64,000 nucleotides of DNA from positions 9,644,985-9,708,984 of the forward strand of contig NC_133292.1 of NCBI RefSeq assembly GCF_005239225.2, given 5' to 3'. Below, one piece after another: positions 1 through 13,347 of the stretch. How positions within the stretch are numbered: position 1 is the stretch's first letter; each line of letters opens with the position of its first letter. The translations under genes were made by a program, and so were the position numbers. This DNA is from Populus alba. Lineage: Eukaryota > Streptophyta > Magnoliopsida > Malpighiales > Salicaceae. The notes under the pieces were generated by a model. It did no database searches, was not told the origin of the DNA, and saw only the letters and a program-made list of their open reading frames with translations.

Positions 1-1846
1 CAAAAAGCCAACTGGTCTTGGAGCTCCTCCGGCTGGTCCTCCATCTACCGCTGATGCTTACGAAAGGCTTCTTTCCTCTATTCCAGAGTTTTCGGACTTT
101 GGGAAGCTTTTCAAGGTTCTATATCCAAATTATTTCTTGCCACATGGCACACTATGTTTTTGAATTGCTGAGTTAGGAATGATTAAATGTGAGCTTTCTT
201 TATTTCTCCTCTTTCTTTCTACAGTCCTCGGCACCTGTGGAGCTTACAGAAGCAGAAACAGAATATGCAGTTAATGTTGTTAAGCACATATTTGATAGGC
301 ATGTTGTGTTCCAGTACAACTGCACCAACACGATTCCTGAGCAATTATTGGAAAATGTAACGACATGTTTGGAGAGCTGTATTTACTTTTCTGTCTACTC
401 GGTTCTATCTTATCAAATTGTTCTGATGACTTCAGGTCTCTGTTATTGTGGATTCGTCAGAAGCGGATAACTTTGCAGAAGTAGCATCCAAGCCTTTACG
501 ATCTCTTCCTTATGACACACCTGGACAAACCTTTGTGGCATTTGAGAAGCCTGAGGGAATCACTGCTGTAGGAAAGTTTTCAAACACATTGAGGTTCATT
601 GTTAAAGAGGTACATTTTCCTGCTTTATTCTCAATGATGCATTTGCTTTTTCTAAGTTATTGTGCATGAAACTTTTTTGGAATTTAACTTGGTTAATTTG
701 CTATTTTGATGTATTAAACTGGTTTGAATTGTTTGCTCTCACAGAAAATGAAGTAATTTCATTTAGAAAGTTGGTTTAGTTTATTCAAGAGAAATGAAAA
801 TGTTTGTTGGAATATTTTTCTGTTCACAACCACTATATAGTTCTTGGTATAATTTTTTGACTCTTTTGTATTGGGTGTCTTCTATTAGGTTGATCCAACT
901 ACTGGTGAGGCAGAGGACGATGGCGTTGAAGATGAATACCAACTGGAGGACCTTGAGGTTGTTGCAGCAGATTACATGATGAAGGTCGGAGTCTCCAATT
1001 TCAGGAATGCTTGGGAAAGCATGGGAGATGATTTTGAGCATGTGGATGAATATGGCCTTGGCCCAAGGGAGAACTTGGCTGAAGCCGTTATCGCTGTCAT
1101 CAACCTTCTTGGCATGCAGCCTTGTGAGGTTAGTTTATCATTATGTGATTACACAATGAAGTTAATTACTGAAAATTTGACTAACTATAAAAAAAAATAA
1201 GAATGGACCAGAACCACTTGATTTCTTAGGTTGAATTAAGAAATCAGGCCATAGCTGGAGAGGTGAAAGTTCCTTTCTATTGGAGTGTGAATGCTGGTAT
1301 TCTGATATCGTTCCATAAATTTATCCTATTCTTGAAAATCGCTGATCATCTTTCTGAAGTCAATCACACTGAATGCTGGTATTCTGATATCATTTCATAA
1401 ATATGCAAGATGAAGACTATGCTGTTATCCCTTGATGATTAGAGTTGCAATATTTGAGCTGCATAGGACGCCTTAACTGCATAATGCTAATGAGACCTTC
1501 AATTTGAACTATTTTTATCATTTAGTGGTCCCTTTTGGTTTTTTCAAGTATGATATCATTATTTGATATTTGAAGTCTTGTTGGAAATACGTCCCTATAA
1601 TCTCTGTTAGCTGATCTTCTTATATATTGTCTTGTCTTCTGTGGTGTTCAGGGAACAGAGGTTGTTGCAACCAATTCAAGGTCACACACGTGTCTACTAT
1701 CTGGTGTTTTCCTAGGCAACGTGAGTGTGCTTGTGCGGTTGCAGTTTGGAATTCATGGTTCTAGGGATGTTGCAATGAAACTGGCTGTTAGATCTGAGGA
1801 TGAAGCCGTCAGGGATACCATTCACGAGATTGTATCAAGCGGCTGA
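1..1846 (+). CDS. Coatomer subunit gamma (gamma-COP), C-terminal part, 5' end outside the window
   Basis: Gamma-COP belongs to the F-subcomplex of the COPI coat, which forms vesicles for retrograde Golgi-to-ER and intra-Golgi traffic. Five exons are visible: 2-115, 225-356, 436-609, 889-1128 and 1652-1846, all with GT/AG borders, ending in TGA at 1844-1846. The translation includes [53 protein letters not shown] and a terminal [10 protein letters not shown]. This corresponds to the appendage (ear) region plus the conserved C-terminal subdomain of plant gamma-COP. The N-terminal armadillo-like trunk is cut off by the window edge. The frame is open through every exon and I see no damage. Intron 4 (1129-1651) carries a short internal duplication. 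In Arabidopsis the homologue is At4g34450, next to the PERK5 and AGB1 homologues, as here. Identification by family resemblance is confident. Confidence 0.93.
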
Positions 1847-4800
1847 GTTGTCAGTCTAGTGATTGTTCCTCTTTCTACTTTGGCTTTTTTTTTTTTCCGC
1901 GGATGAGGCCAGGGGCAGATTGCTGTAATCAATTAAAACCTGCTATACAAAGAGTTGCAAGTCATGGAAAGGAAGTTAGGCTTGCAGGGAGACTGTATTT
2001 GCATTTAACCTCAGCCGACCTTTTCTCTCTTCTTTCTAGGCTAGCAATGTCACTCTTGTATAATGCAAATCAGGTCCGATAGAAAGATTTTTCTTTCTTT
2101 TATTTTCCCTCCCGGAAAATTCTAATGTGGCATTTCAGTATATAGTGTTCCATTAAGGTATCAATTAACTTTTGTCCGTGATATGGGACATTAATTTTTG
2201 GGGTTCGTATGTTGTCATCACAGTATTATGGATTTGCAATAATTAATGATTATATTAGCATTGCAAAAAAAAACCCTTTTGTGCTGCTTTCATCACTCTT
2301 GTTTTTGTCATGTCATTTTAATAATGGTCGCTGGGCTGTAAAATTCAGTTCTCTAGTCGAGGAAGGGGTAAGCCTTCAATTCCGTCTCGGATTGATCTCG
2401 ATACGCTTGAGGAAATCATGGCAAGAAGTTTTAGGTATCTCACAATTTCCGCTTCAGTTATGATTATTCAAACGAGTCCGAATGTAAAAACAACAAAAAA
2501 TGGTGATAAAATTGAAGAAATCAGAAGGGGGGGGGGCGAGTTGGTATTGAAAGCCGAATCATCTGGAGACTTGATGAACAACCAAACTTAACTTGATAGA
2601 AAAATACTAGATTGATGAAAAATATGGAAATTGAAGGGTGAAATTAAAAAAAAAATTAATTTTATAAATAATTTAAAATAAAATAAATAGTCATAAAAAA
2701 TAAGAATCAAATTAAAAAAATAAATTGAAGAGGTGTTATAAAAAATTAGAGGGTCAAATATGAAAATTAAAAAGAGAGAAAAGAAGGGAAGAAAAATACA
2801 AACTAGTGATTTGTTGACTACATATGTTGCCTAGAAATGGAGGTGCTATCAAGAAGATTCTAATACTGCCCCAAAAACTACAATTTGTCCACCAAACAAC
2901 TTCTCACATGCCACCCGAATGGTAAGGGAATGCTCCCGCCACTTTTTTTTAAAATAATATTTTATATTTATTAAATACCTAATTCCTGCTCTACCAATTT
3001 GATTATAACAAAAAAAATTAGGATAAAAATTAAAAAAAAAAATTCACAAAAGAATCTAAAAACAAATAGCAATTAAAATAATGAAAATAAAATTTTAAAA
3101 AATAAAATAAGTGGACAATTTTTATTTTTTTGATTGAATGATGAAATTGATAAAAATATTAATTTTACAAAATGACATAGAATTAAAATTTAGCAATAAA
3201 AAAATAATAAATAAAATTTAAAATAATAATAAAATGAGAGGATAATTCATGAGTTTTGTTAGGGCATCACGAAGTCTAACAAGAGAAGAGAGAAAAGAGG
3301 GAAGCAAGGAAAAAAAAATTCATCGACGACATATTGTCATGATCAACCCTAATTACGCTACATCTATAGTCACTTATAGCTAAATTTGGTCACCGGAAAA
3401 GGCCACATGAACCGTTAAAACGCTTCAACCTCCCTCCCTTTTTAATGTGCGCGTTGCATGTGCCAACTAAAAAAACCAAGTTTATTAACTATAATCCTTC
3501 ATATTTGTTTCAGCATTATATTTGATTTTTAAAGCCGTAATTGTTCTAAATCATTATAATCTAAATATATTTTAAAAAACTGAGCATCAGACCTTTTTCT
3601 CAATACTAAGAGACCCCTCTAGGTAACCAAAATAAAAAATTAAGTCAATTAAAAAAAATATCACCCTAAAAGGATAAAATTAAAAAATAAACAGCAGCTG
3701 AAAAAAAAAAATATTTAACTAGGTAATGCAACTCTAGCCCTAAAGAAATAAAATTAAAGGGTTCAATATTTATCAAAGTCTCGAATTCAATCCACAAAAC
3801 TTTAATTATTATGAACCACAAAAATTAAATTTTATTTTACAAAACTCAATTGATTTACAAAATATTTTCTCAAATTTCCAATTTGTAGGTACACAAAACA
3901 ACTTACAAAGCTCAAACCCACATAATCACAATGTCAGAGATAAATAAATAAAAAAATTGAACGTCCAAAATGCAACACACTGAAGGATCCAAAAGAGGGG
4001 CTATAGTAACTTTGAGGCTTAGTTTTTGTTTTTGTAATTGTGATGTAATTATTCTAAACATTTATTTCGAACATTTTGTTTGGATGGAATGATGTTGGTA
4101 AATGATTTAAAAATATGAAATAAAGTGAATGTGCAAATCTGTAAATGGAAATGTTAATAAATGAAAAAATAAGTTGCAAAATGTGAGGTGCTGATATAAT
4201 AATTTTCTCTTAGTAACATTTGGATTATTTTGGCCCATTTATATTACATTTTGACGTCCTGTATCAAAAGATTAATTATTATTTTTTCAATTGCAAATCT
4301 AAAGCGCCAGCAGAAACGATATGGCATCGACAAAATAGAATTTGATCGGAAAGCAAGAGACGTCGCCTCCCCCTCTGTCAAGCAAGAGCATCGTGGATGA
4401 TGGAACGTCAGCCAGGACCCTTGCTGCGTGCGCCAAGTTGTCTTGTCAACCCAGAGAACTGGCAAGCAACTTCAAGGATAAGAGAAACAACAAAAGGCAG
4501 GAGAGAGTAACAAGACTCATCGGCTGCCAGGTCACAACTGATTCTCAGGTAAAACGGAAGTTGTTATATGTGTGTGTCCGCCACGTTGTATCCGTATGGT
4601 GCGTATAACACCTTCAACAGGCACAGAGTTAGTTTAAGTGGCAAGCTTTCTGTCCGAGAATCATCAACTACTTCATTACCTCTGAATAACAAAACCAAAC
4701 TGCCACTAAAATTAGGCTCTGCTTTTTGTACCAAAATATAGACAAATGACGGGAAATCCCCTCCTTTCTAGGAGGTGATTTTGTGTACCACAGTACACCG

Positions 4801-5246
4801 TTTTCCCCTTCTTCCTTGAAACTGCTAGCCACGCAACCACACCTTTCCGTGCTGAGAGTTCTCCTACCCTTCTTCCACAGGTATTCTAACCCTCTCCTTT
4901 TCCATTTTTGCAAAGAGCTAATTAATCAAATGCAAGCAGATCCATTAGGTACATGTTGATAGTTTGTGAATAATGATCATCGCAAGTTAATTACCTGCAC
5001 ATTCTTGATCTTTCATGCATTGTTAATCTTGATATACAGGGCATGCTATGTGTATTGATTACTTCTCTTCTAAGTTTGCAATTGATGTTTCTATCTTTCT
5101 AAATGTTAGATTTTGTTCTTCAGAAAGAATATTCATTTTCTAAATGCATTTTTCAGAGATTATCAGGGCTATATAATCATTTAGAGGAGGGTGGGGTTTG
5201 TCCGTGAAGCTTCGACGATACTATCATTTGAAATTGAACTCCAACT
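1847..5246. other. Spacer between gamma-COP and PERK: 3' UTR, AT-rich repeats, probable PERK leader
   Basis: About 1847-2200 is probably gamma-COP 3' UTR. From 2620 to about 3330 the + strand is very A-rich, with recurring pieces such as TTTAAAATAAAATAAATA, followed by a purine tail and a more complex segment at 3330-3460. A similar arrangement recurs at 15500-16050. From about 4330 the base composition rises. A donor-like CTCAG/GTAAAA at about 4548 and an acceptor-like TTTTTCAG at about 5150-5157 suggest a spliced 5' leader for the PERK gene. I see no convincing coding region here. Confidence 0.4.
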
Positions 5247-8200
5247 ATGTCTTCCCCCGCTCCTGAAGAATCTCCGGTTTCTCCACCACCACCATTGGAG
5301 TCATCGCCGCCTCCAGCAGCGTCCCAGCCTCCATCCCCACGCCCACCCCGAGAAGAGGTCTCTCCACCACCAACAACACCACCACCACCACCACCTTCTG
5401 AAGAAATCTCACCCCCACCCCCAGCAGAGGTCTCTCCACCACCAACAACAACTCCGCCACCACCTTCTGATGAAATCTCACCCCCACCGCCACCATCTGA
5501 AGACTCAGGTTCTTCACCACAACCGCCTTCCTCTCCTGGTGGAAATAAGTCACCACCCCCCCTCCCCAAAAAAATGATAATGGTGGTTCTCGGTCGCCTC
5601 CACCACCTTCATCATCATCCAAGTTTCACAATTCGCCGCCTCCACCGCGACCACTAGGGCCATCAAGGGATTCATCATCAAACAATAGCCCTAAATCTTC
5701 TTCAGGCAATGGAGATGGAACTAACCTTGTACCTACTATAGCAGGAGTCGTAGTTGGAGTAGGGGTTTTATTGCTGCTTGCCCTGCTTGTATTTCTCTGT
5801 GCATGCAGAAAGAAAAAGAAGAGACATTATGATTACTACAACGATCACTCTCTTGCACACAAAGGTATATATCACACTCTCTACCCACCATTTCTGATTT
5901 GAGATTTTAGTTTTTCTTTTCATTTAGCCCCTCGAGCCTGACTTTTTCCATGCACATCCACATAACAAGTGATCTAATTCCAATTGGATTTAAACTTGGA
6001 ATTATCCATTAATCAGTAGGGTTACATGAAAAATTCTAACAGGTATTCATTTGTATTTACTATTAAGTATGCGTGGTACCTATGGAGGATATTCTAAACA
6101 TTCATGTTATATTCAATCTCTAAAATAATTTATGTAACATTTTGAATTTCTAATAAAGCGAGGTCTAGAATTAATTGAATATGCAAGAAAATTCAAAGCC
6201 ATTGCACACACACACACACACACACACATACCTGTTCGGCTTGACGCACATTATTGAATACTGAACAGATTGAATTGTGAGTGCTTCTTATTGAATATTA
6301 ATGTAAATGTGCAGCCACAGGTGGCCCTTATTTCAACGCAGCTCCTCCTCAACATCATGCTAGTAATTGGCACAATGAAAGCAAACTCGGACAGCAAGTT
6401 GTAAATCTTCCTCCACCTCCCGGCGGAGGACATGGAACTTGGTCAACACCACCATCTCAGGGTGCAATTATGTCTAGTGAAATGAGTTCCAGTTACTCTG
6501 GCCCACACGGTCCGGTATTGCCTCCCCCACGCCCATCGCCATTATTGGCTCTTGGGTTCACCAAGAGCAGCTTCAGCTATGAAGAATTAGCAGCAGCAAC
6601 CGAGGGATTTTCTCAAGCTAAACTACTAGGCCAGGGAGGTTTTGGCTATGTCCATAAAGGGGTGTTGCCTAATGGAAAGGAAATTGCAGTTAAGAGTCTC
6701 AAAGCTGGTAGTGGACAAGGGGATCGTGAATTTCAGGCTGAGGTTGAAATTATTAGCCGTGTCCATCATCGCCACCTTGTGTCCCTTGTTGGTTATTGCA
6801 TTGCAGGAGATAAAAGGTTGTTGGTTTATGAGTTCGTCCCCAATTCCACCCTTGAATTTCACCTTCATGGTATGCTCCCAGAATCCAGAATTCTCCATTT
6901 TCCTTGATACATTCCCCTCATTCCTGGCATTATTTAATTAGTCCTGATAATTTGATATCGTTGTCAAATTTGTAGGTAAGGGTCGTCCGACCATGGACTG
7001 GCCTACTAGGCTCAAAATTGCCCTGGGATCAGCCAAAGGACTTGCATATTTGCATGAAGACTGTAAGTCAATAACAATTTCTCGATCAGCCTCTCTCTCT
7101 ATCTTTCTGTCTCTTGGGGTAATCTCTGTTCGATACATGCAGGCCACCCACGAATTATCCACAGAGATATTAAAGCGGCAAATATTCTGCTTGACTACAG
7201 TTTCGAAGCTTTGGTATTCAGGCAACATTGCATTTATCTTTTTAGATATAATTGTTTCAGCTGATGAATTATGTTTAATAACCCTTCTATATACCAGGTG
7301 GCAGATTTTGGATTGGCCAAGTTATCTTCAGACAACTATACTCATGTATCGACTCGTGTCATGGGAACATTTGGGTAAGATATTTGAGCTCCGTTTCAGT
7401 TTATATGATCTGCCGTATCACCACATTAGAACAAAGTTTGACAGGCACAAGTTGACCTGTGATTACCATTGATGCATACATGTAGGTACTTGTCTCCAGA
7501 ATATGCTTCCAGCGGCAAGCTTACCGAGAAATCTGATGTATTCTCCTTCGGTGTCATGCTACTGGAACTAATAACTGGACGTCTCCCTGTGGACATCTCT
7601 GGGGACATGGATGACAGCTTGGTAGAATGGGTGCGGATCCTCTATTTTGCACCCTCTTAACCTCCTTTAACCGAACTTCTGAAACACAACTAAATGCTTA
7701 TATTGAGATTTTGGTTCATGCAATTACCAGGCTACACCTTTATGTGCAAAAGCTCTAGAAGACGGAAACTACGATGAGTTGATTGATCCAGCTTTGAAGG
7801 GAAATTACAATCCCCATGAGGTGGCTTGCATGATAGCATGTGCTGGTGCATCAGTTAGTTATTCAGCAAAGAGGCGGCCGAAAATGAGCCAGGTATGATA
7901 CTTCAATTATCATGGTGATCTATATTTTTGTGTGAGAAAAAATTCGAAGCTTTGATTAAGCAACCGCTAGGAAGTTTCAAGAAATTTTAGTCCAAAATCT
8001 TGCCATTGATGTAATTTCTTCAAAGAAACAGAAATTGCACGGTTTGTTTAGCCAACCTTTCCTGCAATCCACTCAAGACCACCCTAAGCAATTTTACTAA
8101 CTTCTGGTAGATTAGTTTTCCTCGTGGATCTCCAGACCTTCTAACAAACAGCAAAGAACGAGGAGATAAAAAAAAAAAAAAAAAAAAATCTAACATCGTG

Positions 8201-8547
8201 AATAAACTAATCGCATATAATACACCATCACTTTACTTAATGGGAATTGTAAAATATCTTAGGAGATGCTTTAACAAGTATACATGAAACAGATTGTACG
8301 AGCACTTGAAGGTGAAGTCTCCTTGGACGAAGGGATAAAACCTGGCCGAGGTTTTATCTTCAGCTCCGCTTCCAGTTCTGATCTTGAACAAAGCTCATAT
8401 AGTACAGATATACGGAAGTTCGGGAGGACGGCATTAGACGGCATCGATTATGCAAGCAGTGAATTTGGTCACACGAGTGAGTACGGGCTGAATCCCTCCT
8501 CATCGAGCAGTGATGAAATGACGAAGAGTCGGAGACGTGGTCCTTGA
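5247..8547 (+). CDS. PERK5: Proline-rich extensin-like receptor kinase (PERK5-like), frame broken in exon 1
   Basis: Plasma-membrane receptor-like Ser/Thr kinase whose Pro-rich extracellular region is thought to sense the cell wall. Exons: 5247-5864, 6315-6869, 6976-7062, 7143-7213, 7298-7374, 7486-7630, 7731-7892, 8293-8547. Exon 1 encodes a Pro/Ser-rich ectodomain with no clear signal peptide, then a membrane segment ([19 protein letters not shown]) and a basic stop-transfer KKKKRH. Exons 2-8 give a full kinase: GQGGFG, invariant Lys in [18 protein letters not shown] and SPEYAS, with a Ser-rich tail. The frame from the ATG runs off at a C7/T/C4/A7 stretch (5556-5574) and would stop at 5655-5657. 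The membrane and kinase frame is offset so that the sequence is one base short, or two long, there. Exon lengths sum to 1970, one less than a multiple of three. The rest is intact, so a homopolymer sequence error or a very recent lesion is likely. The syntenic Arabidopsis gene is At4g34440. Confidence 0.9.
6205..6228. repeat. (CA)12 microsatellite in PERK intron 1
   Basis: An uninterrupted CA dinucleotide run lies in the 450-base first intron of the PERK gene, about 90 bases before the exon 2 acceptor. It is likely to be length-polymorphic. Confidence 0.95.
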
Positions 8548-9480
8548 GCATTTTCAAACTTTCTAGACCATCGGAACTAATTTCTATTTGAGTTTATACA
8601 TTATGAAGAGCAGGATTATCTAGAACAGTCTATAACATGTTTCAAGTCATTTTAAGGGTGAGACATTTATCCAGGTGTGACTGACTTTTTACCATGAATA
8701 ACTGCAATTGTTTAGGTGTGGCCGGCGCCAACAGTGTATTGATATCTTCAAAAAAAAAAAATGATGATGACGGCACAATTTGAACCATTACATTTTTGCT
8801 TGTATTTTCTATCATAGAACTTTATTCGAAAAAATACTAGTTACGAAGCAACATCAACCAGTTAGCCCCGTATAGGAAACTTCCCTGGCAAAAATTCTTC
8901 GAAGTCCATACTCCAGAGGCTAGCAATGGCAATCCAGGCATGCAGGAATGGTCCTCGGCCCTCAGGCTTCGAGATTATGTAGGCAAATTAACACTAGCAA
9001 GGGACATAAGATCATGAAAAAGATTCCATGGATTAAACTAGGCAAAAAATAAACAGTATGCAACCACATCCTTGTGTTATCTAGCAAGGAAATGGGAGAT
9101 GTCGGGCATTAGTTTTGAGGTATGATACAGGAATCTAGGGTGGGGGGGATGCTTGAAGAAAACAAAGATTTTTCATTAAATAAAGGTACAGGATACAACA
9201 ATTGGTAAGCACAAATTAAATAGGTAACTTTGATACCGTAGCCAGATATAACATGAACCGCCACTTTCACCAATAAGATCAAACCTCGTGCAATTTTTCC
9301 ATTTCCTCATCAATTTTCACATGAGAATTACAAGGGACAGCACTGGGATATGGTTTTCAAACCACATTAAGTTGACGAGAATGCAGAGGGATCTACCAAC
9401 AACGCGGTGCATCTGAAAAAGCAATGAGAAGCATGATCCTGGGAGGAAACGAGACAGCTGATTAAAGCCTTTTGCTCGAA
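8548..9480. other. Convergent intergenic spacer (3' ends of PERK and AGB1)
   Basis: The PERK gene (+) and AGB1 (-) point at each other across 933 bases. Both 3' UTRs must lie here. A poly-A tract (about 8750-8761) and a G-rich patch (about 9140-9149) are the only distinctive bits. No coding potential or RNA gene is recognised. Confidence 0.5.
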
Positions 9481-12400
9481 TCAGATTACCTTCCTATGCC
9501 CTCCAAAAGCCCAAATCTGGAGAGGGAGAGGGGTGGAGATTTCATCAACTTGACAGGTTTGTAATTAATTCTATGTAACAGAAGATCAAAGTGAAACTGA
9601 ATAAAATTGTCTACTAGATGTTACTGAGCACAACACCTCCAACATGCAAAATGCCAGATAAGCAGTAGCATTCTACATTAAGAAGCATCAATAAAGGCTG
9701 AATGGGATCCTATATATAAGTCGATCAATAATTGAATAAAAGGAGCTATCTTTGTAGCTTAGTTTAGGCACGACTTCTTGACCCAAGAACTAAGAATAAA
9801 AAGTGCTTCATTACCTAGAATAGAACCACTTGGAACAACAAAGCAGACTACATCAGCTGAAATTTACAAAGCCATGCTTATATGGAGACTAACCTTTAGG
9901 TTTGTATCCCAACTTCCTGTACACAAGGCACTTCCATCAGCTGACAAACCCAGACAGCTGATCCGGCCCTCATGGGAGTTCTGCAAAGATCCCAAGTTCA
10001 AAACAACCTGCCATGAAACACAAAAGTAATTGGGGTCAATGGGTGCGATAACATGGCCCACCTCAAAGCTCCCACAACTTATAAACCTTCAAACAACTGC
10101 TCAGCTAAAAAGGTTGCATGCAACAAAAGCATAATGTTCAAGCTTTTCTTTCTTAAAGGTTAAAATGATGGGAGTTCTGATACTTCATTTGACACAACTG
10201 GGAAAATACAATAGTCACCAACAAAGTGGGGAGCACCGGTGCCACTCTTCATATAAGTTTGTTTTCAAGTTTCTTGTCTATCACAACTTATAAGCATTGC
10301 AAGGCTTGAGACCTATGCCAGAGTTAAGACACATGCAAATAGGTATCTAAAGCAAAACCCATGAACCTCAGAACCCAGCGGTAATAATACACAACCAGGT
10401 AACATTAGCAGTTCATAATTCAACTTAAGAAACAAAGGCCAAAGTTAGGGTTGAAAATGCCCCACGGAGTTCAAATTCCAGTAAATAATATCAATTAACT
10501 TGAGCAAAGCATGCAAATCTAATTCCTCCAAAGATGTTTTGATGGTAGCATAATAAACTTAATCCAAAGTGCAAAAGGGTACCTCGGCCAATAAAGTGTC
10601 CCACACATAACAATCATTGTTTGAGTATCCCACAAAGAGAAGTCTTCCTGATATTGAAAATGCAATTGAGGTTACATGTGGGATCCCATTATCACCATGC
10701 TGTTGATAGTAAACTTGGAGTTGGTGCCCAGTCCTGACATCAAATAACCTGCAAGTTCCATCATCCGAACCAGTTCCAAATCTATTACCATCTGGAAAGA
10801 ACTTTACAGCATTAACATCTCCTTCATGCCCATGAAATGTGCGCACTGCTCGACTTGCAACACGGGTGTCCCACAACCGGGCAGTTGAATCGCAGGAACC
10901 AGACACAAACATTCTTGAGTTTGACCCACTAATTGAGACACTGCAGGATACAAAATGATATCACAAAGGTCAAACTTCGAAAGTGCTAATTGCTCCCTGA
11001 CAAAGGAGAAAATCATAAAAATTGAACGTAATAATGTAATGCTATAGTAATTTAAATGGGGAAAAAGCAAAATCTGCCATATAAGGTTTGATTGTCACGG
11101 GATGCACCATATATAACTGCCAACATGGAGTAAATATAGGGTTGTAAAAGAAGGCACTTCAACAAGAGCAGTTGAAGGTTAACTAGGTAGATAGTCCATT
11201 GAGTTTGAAGTCAAAAGATAGGCAGATAACAAGGTTAGCTTGATGGGAAATTGGAGAATGCCTTACCTTAGCACATCAGCAGTATGTCCAGACTGAAATT
11301 CTCCTCCAAACACAGAAGTTCTCAGGCCTGTTGTAATATCCCACAAAACACATGTCTGGTCACCAGAACTTGTTATCAGATGAGTATCCTCATCTGGAAC
11401 ATACTGACAAGACGAAACATAACCCTTATGCCCACTAAGCATTCTCGAGACAGTTAGATTCCCATCCTTATCGGTTGGTGAATTCAGGTTAAAAATTGAG
11501 CAAACACTATCAAGACCGCCACAAGCAACAGATTGTCCAGCAGGGGAGAAAGCACATGTCATCACCCATGCACAGGGTAGCTTTATGGCATGGGTTTTCT
11601 GACTTGTTAGAGCATTCCATACTATTAATCGCCCATCTTGAGATGCACTTACTATTCTATTCTTTTCAGGGGTCCAATCCAATGAATACACCTGCAAATG
11701 TGATAGGCATTAAATCTCTATTTATGACATAATTACCCTTTAGTCTGCAGATCTTACACATGATCTTTGCATTTCACTGCTTCAAAATACCTATCGTAAG
11801 AGCCTTCATAATTCCACTCACACTCTGTTCGTTAATAAGGACGAAACATGTAAAAGGGATGAATTGAGAGTAGAAAGGATGGACAACAACCCATCTATCT
11901 AGTTGTTGGATAACAAGAGAGGGAGGGACAGAAATCAATCTATCCAAATTGGACAGATTGCAAATTACATGTCAGGAAGGACACACAGGATCCTTCCTTG
12001 GGTCTCCATCCACCCAGCTAAACGTAGAAAGCATCCCATCCCTCCTCAATCCATCCCTTCTATTTTCCTTCCTAACAAACAGAGTATCAAAAACAATGTT
12101 GATGTTCTAATTCTCAACGTTTTCAACTTTTCATTAAAGCAATGAATGGTAATTAACGTTTTTGTTGACGTTCTAATTTCCTTCTATTCAGAGAACCTCT
12201 CTAGCAAACCAAACTATTTGTTTCTTAAGTACTCCATCCATGATAAACATAACCTTTTCTCATTTAACAATAATTCATCCAGAAGAGCATTCATCTATCT
12301 TTCAGAAGCATACCATAGAAAATAAAGAGCCAAAGAGTTAGAGTAGTAAGAAGTCAGCCAATCTTCACTTGACTTCGTTTTTGGAAGTCAAGCTAAGAAT

Positions 12401-13035
12401 GGTGAACCTGTACTTTCCATAACATTCAATCACCTAATTTAGTGGCAGATAACAAATTCTATATAAACCACATCCCATTTGCCCCCAGGAAAACGAAAAA
12501 GAAAAAAACAAGTACCACAGCTGGGTAAATCAGAAAAAAACAAGTGACATAGCAAAAAAATTCCTCTGGTAGTTACAGCTACCAGGTACAACATGGCTTC
12601 ATTTGTCGATTAAAACAAAACCCACAGCCGGATTTATTCTTTGTAACTTAAATTTACAATCGTTAAGAAGCGGCAAAAAAAATTAACAATAGAAACAAAT
12701 TATATATAAAACAATGGTTATTACCTTGCCAGTGTGTCCTTGAAGAATCCTGCAACAAACCAGATCGGTGGGCCCAAAACTCACCGGATTCCTCCCTTGC
12801 GCCCTCGCGTGTCCCGCAACTGCAGCAGACCATAACAACTTCAATCAGATCCATTTCCAAAGCTACACTTTTTTTTATATCTTTCTTTCGAAGAGAAGAG
12901 AAAAGAAAGAAAATTGAAATAATAATTACTATCTGTATCGAGTAAAAGAAGGCGCTTCTGCTTCAATCGTTCTCTCAAAGAATTCCCTGTCTCGGTAGCC
13001 ACCACGTGGCGTTCCTTTAGCTCCGAAATAGACAT
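9481..13035 (-). CDS. AGB1: Heterotrimeric G-protein beta subunit (AGB1), seven WD40 repeats
   Basis: The G-beta subunit pairs with G-gamma and G-alpha at the plasma membrane in hormone, sugar, immune and developmental signalling. Six exons on the minus strand: 12930-13035, 12725-12819, 11267-11691, 10583-10940, 9894-10007, 9481-9516. They total 1134 bases, giving 377 aa, the length of Arabidopsis AGB1, which supports every junction. The start is [10 protein letters not shown]; an in-frame ATG 18 bases upstream (MKLKTV...) is less likely by homology. Residues about 15-35 ([14 protein letters not shown]) form the N-terminal helix that coils with G-gamma. The WD repeats follow, with blade motifs such as [21 protein letters not shown] and [12 protein letters not shown] endings. 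The protein closes with [12 protein letters not shown] pyrimidine-rich patch in the gene sense (13305-13347) lies in the promoter or leader. The Arabidopsis homologue At4g34460 is single-copy. Confidence 0.97.
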
Positions 13036-13304
13036 TACTGTCTTCAATTTCACGAAAAAAAAAAAGGAAAAAAAAATGAACTAAAAAGCACTGTCCATCA
13101 AATTATATTATTTTTCTTTTTCTAAGCCCTAGCGTAATAGTGATCATGAATCATGATTCGAGAAAGAGATATTTTAAGGATTCAATGATTTAAGAGAGAG
13201 AGGTAGAATTGAAAAGGTGGGATATTTTGTTTAGCTTAAGAGGAAGTGGATGTGGCAATGGACTGAGACTGCAAGTCATGGTTTTTTGCTGCAGAGGTCT
13301 GCAG

Positions 13305-13347
13305 AGCAGAGACAGAGGGAGAGGGAGAGAGAGGGAGAGGGAGACGG
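13305..13347. repeat. Purine-rich (GA/GGGA) low-complexity tract upstream of AGB1
   Basis: Nearly pure purine on +, hence a CT-rich pyrimidine patch in the AGB1 sense, 270-310 bases upstream of its start codon. Pyrimidine patches and GAGA-like tracts are common in plant core promoters and leaders. Whether this one is functional is inference. Confidence 0.6.

Noticed and set aside
5177..5622. Long Gly-rich and His-rich open frames overlapping the PERK ectodomain on both strands
   Set aside because: Shadows of the CCA/CCT proline codon repeat; the proline frame is the coding one.
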